From: Chryseobacterium sp.
GTDB lineage: Bacteria > Bacteroidota > Bacteroidia > Flavobacteriales > Weeksellaceae
Direction: 5' to 3'
DNA length: 64,000 nt
Assembly (NCBI GenBank): GCA_031286615.1
Contig: JAITUA010000013.1
Location: 496,001 to 560,000 of the forward strand
Position numbers and translations under genes: made by a program. Position 1 is the first letter of the stretch; the number at the start of each line of letters is the position of its first letter. A model generated the notes under the pieces. The model was not told the origin of the DNA. It did no database searches and worked only from the letters and a program-made list of their open reading frames with translations. This document shows, piece after piece, positions 60,132 through 64,000 of this stretch.

Positions 60132-60599
60132 ATGGAGTTTAGAAAAAGAATTGATGAATTATTAAATGAATTCCTTGAAACCAGAAAAGATCTGTTTCTT
60201 ATTGATCTTAAAATTTCTGCAGGGGATGATATTACAGTGATTTTAGATGGTGATAGCGGAGTTTCACTGCAGGACTGCCTTGATGCAAGCCGTGCAATAG
60301 AATTCAATATGGATCGTGAAGAGCATGATTTCAGCCTTCAGGTGATGTCTGCCGGATTGAGCGAGCCATTATCCACACCAAGACAGTTCGGTAAAAACAT
60401 TGGAAGAGAGATTGAGGTGATGCTGGAAGATTCTTCTAAAATAGAAGGAGAATTGTCAAAAGTAGATGATGAAAAGATCACACTTACTTTGCGTTACCGT
60501 AAGCCGAAAGATATCGGAAAAGGAAAAGTAGATGTAGAAGAAGAGAAAGAGATTTCTTACTCCGACATCAAGAAAGCATTAGTAGTAATTAAATTTTAA
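60132..60599 (+). CDS. rimP: Ribosome maturation factor RimP
   Basis: 155 residues. LFLIDLKISAGDDITVILDG, VSLQDCLDASRAIEFNMDRE (conserved region) and FSLQVMSAGLSEPLSTPRQF with KNIGREIEVML are typical of RimP. It assists late assembly of the 30S subunit. Directly followed by nusA (16 bases) and infB, the classical bacterial arrangement. Start ATG at 60132 fits the domain start. Confidence 0.94.
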   Translation: MEFRKRIDELLNEFLETRKDLFLIDLKISAGDDITVILDGDSGVSLQDCLDASRAIEFNMDREEHDFSLQVMSAGLSEPLSTPRQFGKNIGREIEVMLEDSSKIEGELSKVDDEKITLTLRYRKPKDIGKGKVDVEEEKEISYSDIKKALVVIKF

Positions 60600-60615
60600 A
60601 AAGAAAAAAGAATAG

Positions 60616-61851
60616 ATGGATAATATAGCGTTGATTGAATCCTTTGGTGATTTTAAAGACGAAAAGGGGATCAGTAAAATTGATCTTATGGCAATTATTG
60701 AAGATTCACTGAAAACTCTTTTGAGAAAAAGATTTGACTCAGATGATCATTTTGATGTGATTGTAAACCCGGATAAAGGAGATTTTCAGATATTTTTAAA
60801 TAAAACAATTGTAGAGGACGAAATGTCTGAAGATGATGATCTGGAAATTGAAATTTCTGAAGCAAAGAAGATTGACCCTACCTTCGAAGTAGGTGAGGAC
60901 TTTACAATGGAAATTCCTGTTGCACAATTGGGAAGAAGAAATATTCTTACCCTTAAGCAGATTCTGGCTACAAAACTTCAGGAGCACAATAATGCAATGC
61001 TGTACGAGCAGTTTAGAGATAAAATTGGAGAAATAGTTGTAGGAGAAATTCACCATATCCGTCACAAGCACGTGATTTTGCTGGATGACGAAGGAAATGA
61101 ATTTATTTTACCAAAAGAAAACCAGATCCCATCCGATTTCTTTAAAAAGGGTGAGAATATCAGAGCTATTGTTGAAACAGTAGACTTTAAAGGTTCTAAA
61201 CCACAGATTATTATTTCCAGAACTGCACCTAAATTCCTTGAGAAATTATTAGAGCTGGAAATTCCTGAAATCCAAGACGGAACAATTATGCTGAAAAAGG
61301 TAGTAAGAATTCCTGGTGAAAAGGCGAAGATTGCAGTAGATGCTTATGATGACAGAATTGATCCTGTAGGTGCCTGTGTAGGTGTTAAGGGATCCAGAAT
61401 TCATGGGGTTGTAAGAGAGTTGAGAAATGAAAACATCGATGTTATTCAGTGGTCTAAAAACCCTGAGATTTTGGTGAAGAGAGCTTTAGGAAACGTTACT
61501 GTCAATAAAATTGACATCAATGAGGATCAAAACTATGCATTAGTATATACTCCGGTTGAAGAAATTTCTAAAGTAATTGGAAAACAAGGACAGAATATTA
61601 GACTGGCTTCTTGGTTGTCAGGATATGAAATTGATGTATACAGAGAGTCCAGCGAGGATGACGATGTTGAATTGAGAGAATTTAATGACGATATCGAGCA
61701 GTGGATTTTGGATGAGTTTAAGAAAGTAGGACTTACAACTGCAAAATCAGTATTGGATAAAGAAACTGAAAGTCTTTTAAATATGGTAGACCTTGAAGAA
61801 GAAACAATCGAAGAGGTAAAACGTATTTTGAGAGAAGAATTTGAAGATTAA
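60616..61851 (+). CDS. nusA: Transcription elongation/termination factor NusA
   Basis: 411 residues, shorter than E. coli NusA (495) as is usual outside proteobacteria, lacking its acidic C-terminal repeats. N-terminal RNA-polymerase-binding part (SLKTLLRKRFDSDDHFDVIV), S1 domain (IVGEIHHIRHKHVILLDDEG), then KH domains (VDAYDDRIDPVGACVGVKGS, VIGKQGQNIRLASWLSGYEI). It binds RNA polymerase and modulates pausing, termination and antitermination. It lies between rimP and infB in the operon and could regulate that operon through the leader hairpin. Confidence 0.96.
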   Translation: MDNIALIESFGDFKDEKGISKIDLMAIIEDSLKTLLRKRFDSDDHFDVIVNPDKGDFQIFLNKTIVEDEMSEDDDLEIEISEAKKIDPTFEVGEDFTMEIPVAQLGRRNILTLKQILATKLQEHNNAMLYEQFRDKIGEIVVGEIHHIRHKHVILLDDEGNEFILPKENQIPSDFFKKGENIRAIVETVDFKGSKPQIIISRTAPKFLEKLLELEIPEIQDGTIMLKKVVRIPGEKAKIAVDAYDDRIDPVGACVGVKGSRIHGVVRELRNENIDVIQWSKNPEILVKRALGNVTVNKIDINEDQNYALVYTPVEEISKVIGKQGQNIRLASWLSGYEIDVYRESSEDDDVELREFNDDIEQWILDEFKKVGLTTAKSVLDKETESLLNMVDLEEETIEEVKRILREEFED

Positions 61852-61927
61852 GATTTAAATAAATTTTAATAAACAGTAAAAAAGAAATACTTTAATTTTA
61901 AAAATTAAAAAACAGTAAATAATATAG

Positions 61928-64000
61928 ATGCCAAAAATTAGATTAAATAAAGCGGTTAAGGAATTCAACATTTCGATGTCCAGATTAGTAGAGTTTTTAC
62001 AATCAAGGGGTTTCGAGGTTGAAGGCAATCCTAACGCTCAATTGGAAGAATCGGCATATTCTGCATTGGAGGCTGAGTTTGCTAAAGACGGCGAACAAAG
62101 AAAGGCTTCCCATGAGGTGGTGATCACTAAAGTTCCGGAAGAAAAACTGGAAATTGAAGAAAAGAAAACCCCTGAAGTGATAAGAGCTAAAGCAAATAAA
62201 CCAGAAACTAGAATTTTAGGTAAAATTGATCTAGAACCTAAGAAGCCTGAAGTTGAGGAAGCTCCTGCAGCTCCCGTGGCTCCTGTTGCAACACCGGTTG
62301 AAGAAAAGAAAGAAGAAATCGTGAAAGAAGAACAGCCGGAAGTTAAAGCAGCTCCTGAAAAACAGGAATTCAAAGTTTTGGATAAAATTGATTTGTCTCA
62401 AATAGAATCTAGAAACAGACCTGTGAAAAAAGACAAGCCAAAAATGGAGGAGAAAAAAGAAGAAGTGAAACCTGTGGAAACAGTAAAAGAAACTCCAAAA
62501 CCAGCTGTTGTGGAGGAGAAAAAAGTAGAAACTCCAAAAGTAGAGGCTGAACCTGAATCTCAGGAGCCTCAGAAAATTGAGACAGTATATCAGAAACTTG
62601 ATGGTCCTAAGATCGTTGGAGAAAAGATCGACTTGACTCAATTTGCACCAAAACCAGGTTCTGGAGCAAAAAAGAAAAGAAAGAGAATTGAAAAACCTGG
62701 TGGCCAGAATAACCAACAAGGTCAGGGGAACAATCAAAACTCAGGAAATAATAATAACCAAGGTGGACAAGGTCAAGGCCAAGGAAACCGTCCGCATAAT
62801 AATGGTGGACAAGGTGGAAACCGTCAGGGTCAGGGTGGACAAGGAAACCGTCCTCAAGGTCAAGGTGGCCAGGGTCAAGGCGGAAACCGTTTTGGGAACA
62901 ACCAAGGTGGTGGAAACCGTCAGGGACAAGGTGGAGGCGGCTTCAAAAAAGGCGGCCAGAATAACAGACCTGGACAAAGAGTTATGCCAGTTGAACTGAC
63001 TGACGAGCAAGTTAAAAACCAGATCAAAGAAACATTAGAAAAACTTACTAATAAAGGAGGTAAATCTAAATCTGCAAAACACAGAAAAGACAAAAGAACT
63101 TTCCGTAGAGAGCAGGATGAGCGTCAGCAGGAGCTTGAGGCACAAGACAGAACTCTTAAAGTAACAGAATTCATCACTGTAGGTGAATTGGCAAGTTTGA
63201 TGAATGTTTCTCCAACTGAAGTAATTTCTGCTTGTTTCTCATTAGGGGTGATGGTTACCATGAACCAAAGACTTGAAGCTGATACCTTATTATTGGTAGC
63301 AGATGAGTTTGGTTATAAAATTGAATTCTCGGATGCTGACCTTGAAGAAAGCGATAGCGAAGATGAAATCGACAGTGAAGAAAGCTTGGTGTCAAGAGCA
63401 CCAGTAGTTACTGTAATGGGACACGTTGACCACGGTAAAACTTCATTATTGGATTATGTTAGAAAAACTAACGTAATCGCAGGTGAATCCGGAGGTATTA
63501 CTCAGCACATTGGTGCTTATAACGTGAAACTGGAAAACGGTCAGAGAATAACATTCTTAGATACTCCTGGCCACGAAGCCTTTACTGCAATGAGAGCGAG
63601 AGGTGCACAGATCACGGATATTGCAATTATTGTAATTGCTGCCGATGATGATGTAATGCCACAAACGAAAGAAGCTATTGCTCACGCACAGGCTGCACAG
63701 GTACCAATGATTATTGCAATCAATAAAGTTGATAAACCAAATGCAAACCCTGATAATATTCGTCAACAGCTTTCAGGTTTAAACCCACCGGTTTTAGTTG
63801 AAGAATGGGGAGGGAATGTTCAGGCGCAGGAAATTTCAGCAAAGTTTGGTAATAATGTAGACGTATTATTGGAGAAAGTTTTATTACAAGCTGAAATGCT
63901 TGAATTAAAAGCGAATCCTGATCGTTCTGCAAACGGTGTTGTTATTGAAGCATCTTTAGATAAAGGTAGAGGTTATGTTGCTACAATGTTAGTACAAACC
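61928..64000 (+). CDS. infB: Translation initiation factor IF-2 (partial, right window edge)
   Basis: 691 codons are visible from the ATG at 61928; the frame is open at the window end. An N-terminal IF2N domain ([20 protein letters not shown]) is followed by a long acidic/Lys-Pro linker, a Gly/Gln/Asn-rich tract (residues ~257-351), and a second IF2N-like part ([20 protein letters not shown]). The GTPase domain begins with [18 protein letters not shown] (G1 near residue 497). G3 is DTPGHEAF and G4 is NKVD. It places initiator tRNA on the 30S subunit. The remaining domains lie beyond 64000. Confidence 0.97.
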   Translation, partial: MPKIRLNKAVKEFNISMSRLVEFLQSRGFEVEGNPNAQLEESAYSALEAEFAKDGEQRKASHEVVITKVPEEKLEIEEKKTPEVIRAKANKPETRILGKIDLEPKKPEVEEAPAAPVAPVATPVEEKKEEIVKEEQPEVKAAPEKQEFKVLDKIDLSQIESRNRPVKKDKPKMEEKKEEVKPVETVKETPKPAVVEEKKVETPKVEAEPESQEPQKIETVYQKLDGPKIVGEKIDLTQFAPKPGSGAKKKRKRIEKPGGQNNQQGQGNNQNSGNNNNQGGQGQGQGNRPHNNGGQGGNRQGQGGQGNRPQGQGGQGQGGNRFGNNQGGGNRQGQGGGGFKKGGQNNRPGQRVMPVELTDEQVKNQIKETLEKLTNKGGKSKSAKHRKDKRTFRREQDERQQELEAQDRTLKVTEFITVGELASLMNVSPTEVISACFSLGVMVTMNQRLEADTLLLVADEFGYKIEFSDADLEESDSEDEIDSEESLVSRAPVVTVMGHVDHGKTSLLDYVRKTNVIAGESGGITQHIGAYNVKLENGQRITFLDTPGHEAFTAMRARGAQITDIAIIVIAADDDVMPQTKEAIAHAQAAQVPMIIAINKVDKPNANPDNIRQQLSGLNPPVLVEEWGGNVQAQEISAKFGNNVDVLLEKVLLQAEMLELKANPDRSANGVVIEASLDKGRGYVATMLVQT
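62698..62980 (+). repeat. Low-complexity Gly/Gln/Asn-rich repeat tract in infB
   Basis: About 95 codons encode irregular repeats of [12 protein letters not shown] and GGNRQG type. The DNA is correspondingly repetitive (GGTCAAGG/GGACAAGG units). This inserts a flexible, positively charged segment between the N-terminal domain and the GTPase core. Confidence 0.85.

Noticed and set aside
62231-63010. Long open frames antisense to infB
   Set aside because: They lie opposite the repetitive Gly/Gln-rich and Glu/Lys-rich coding sequence of infB and translate into Phe/Ser/Leu-rich low-complexity products; no start context or homologous motif.
1-64000. tRNA, rRNA, CRISPR array, insertion sequence or prophage
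   Set aside because: Searched by eye for tRNA T-loops, regularly spaced repeats and transposase or integrase motifs; none convincing was found, although short or diverged RNAs could be missed.

Overview
This window looks like a chromosomal segment of a Weeksellaceae/Flavobacteriia bacterium, most likely a Chryseobacterium-like organism. The DNA is A+T-rich. Several genes encode type IX secretion (T9SS) sorting domains of the gliding-motility C-terminal kind. Lipoproteins carry acidic residues just after the lipobox cysteine. Promoters match the Bacteroidota -7 box TAnnTTTG, and housekeeping genes have flavobacterial features. No rRNA, tRNA, CRISPR array, transposase or prophage was recognised. 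The genus assignment is an inference; no database was consulted.

Left third (1-31013). A tandem array of four large T9SS-sorted surface proteins, the first running off the left edge, is interrupted by rnhA and dnaB. Next come a TPR-like exported protein, an MFS transporter, a small lipoprotein, a GH3-family acyl-adenylating enzyme, a repeat-bearing secreted peptide, a small surface lipoprotein and mfd. A three-gene operon of secreted VGIGT proteins and two paralogous lipoproteins precede pth. A four-gene carbonic anhydrase / SulP anion transporter / small exported protein / carbonic anhydrase cluster follows, then a membrane-anchored AraC-type regulator and a DUF2306-like membrane protein.

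Middle and right (31040-59916). A probable phosphoethanolamine transferase is followed by a surface-polysaccharide locus of about 27 kb. It contains many glycosyltransferases (GT2, GT4, a PF11316-like protein), left-handed beta-helix and acyltransferase-3 acyltransferases, and a WbsX protein. Enzymes for dTDP-sugar synthesis (RmlA, RmlB, two FdtA-like ketoisomerases, an FdtB-type aminotransferase, N-acyltransferases) should yield dTDP-3-acylamino-3,6-dideoxyhexose (Fuc3N or Qui3N type). Ugd supplies UDP-glucuronate. Wzm and Wzt form the export ABC transporter; no Wzx or Wzy was seen, so assembly is probably ABC-transporter-dependent. A divergent KAS III / acyl carrier protein / ketoreductase mini-operon in the locus is the most intriguing part, because it could build a special acyl group for the glycan.

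Right edge (60048-64000). The classic rimP-nusA-infB operon, with infB cut by the window end, is preceded by a leader holding a terminator-like hairpin. Recurrent regulatory themes are TAnnTTTG boxes placed only 3-4 bases before start codons (dnaB, the MFS gene, GH3), which suggests leaderless mRNAs, and intrinsic terminators between most transcription units.
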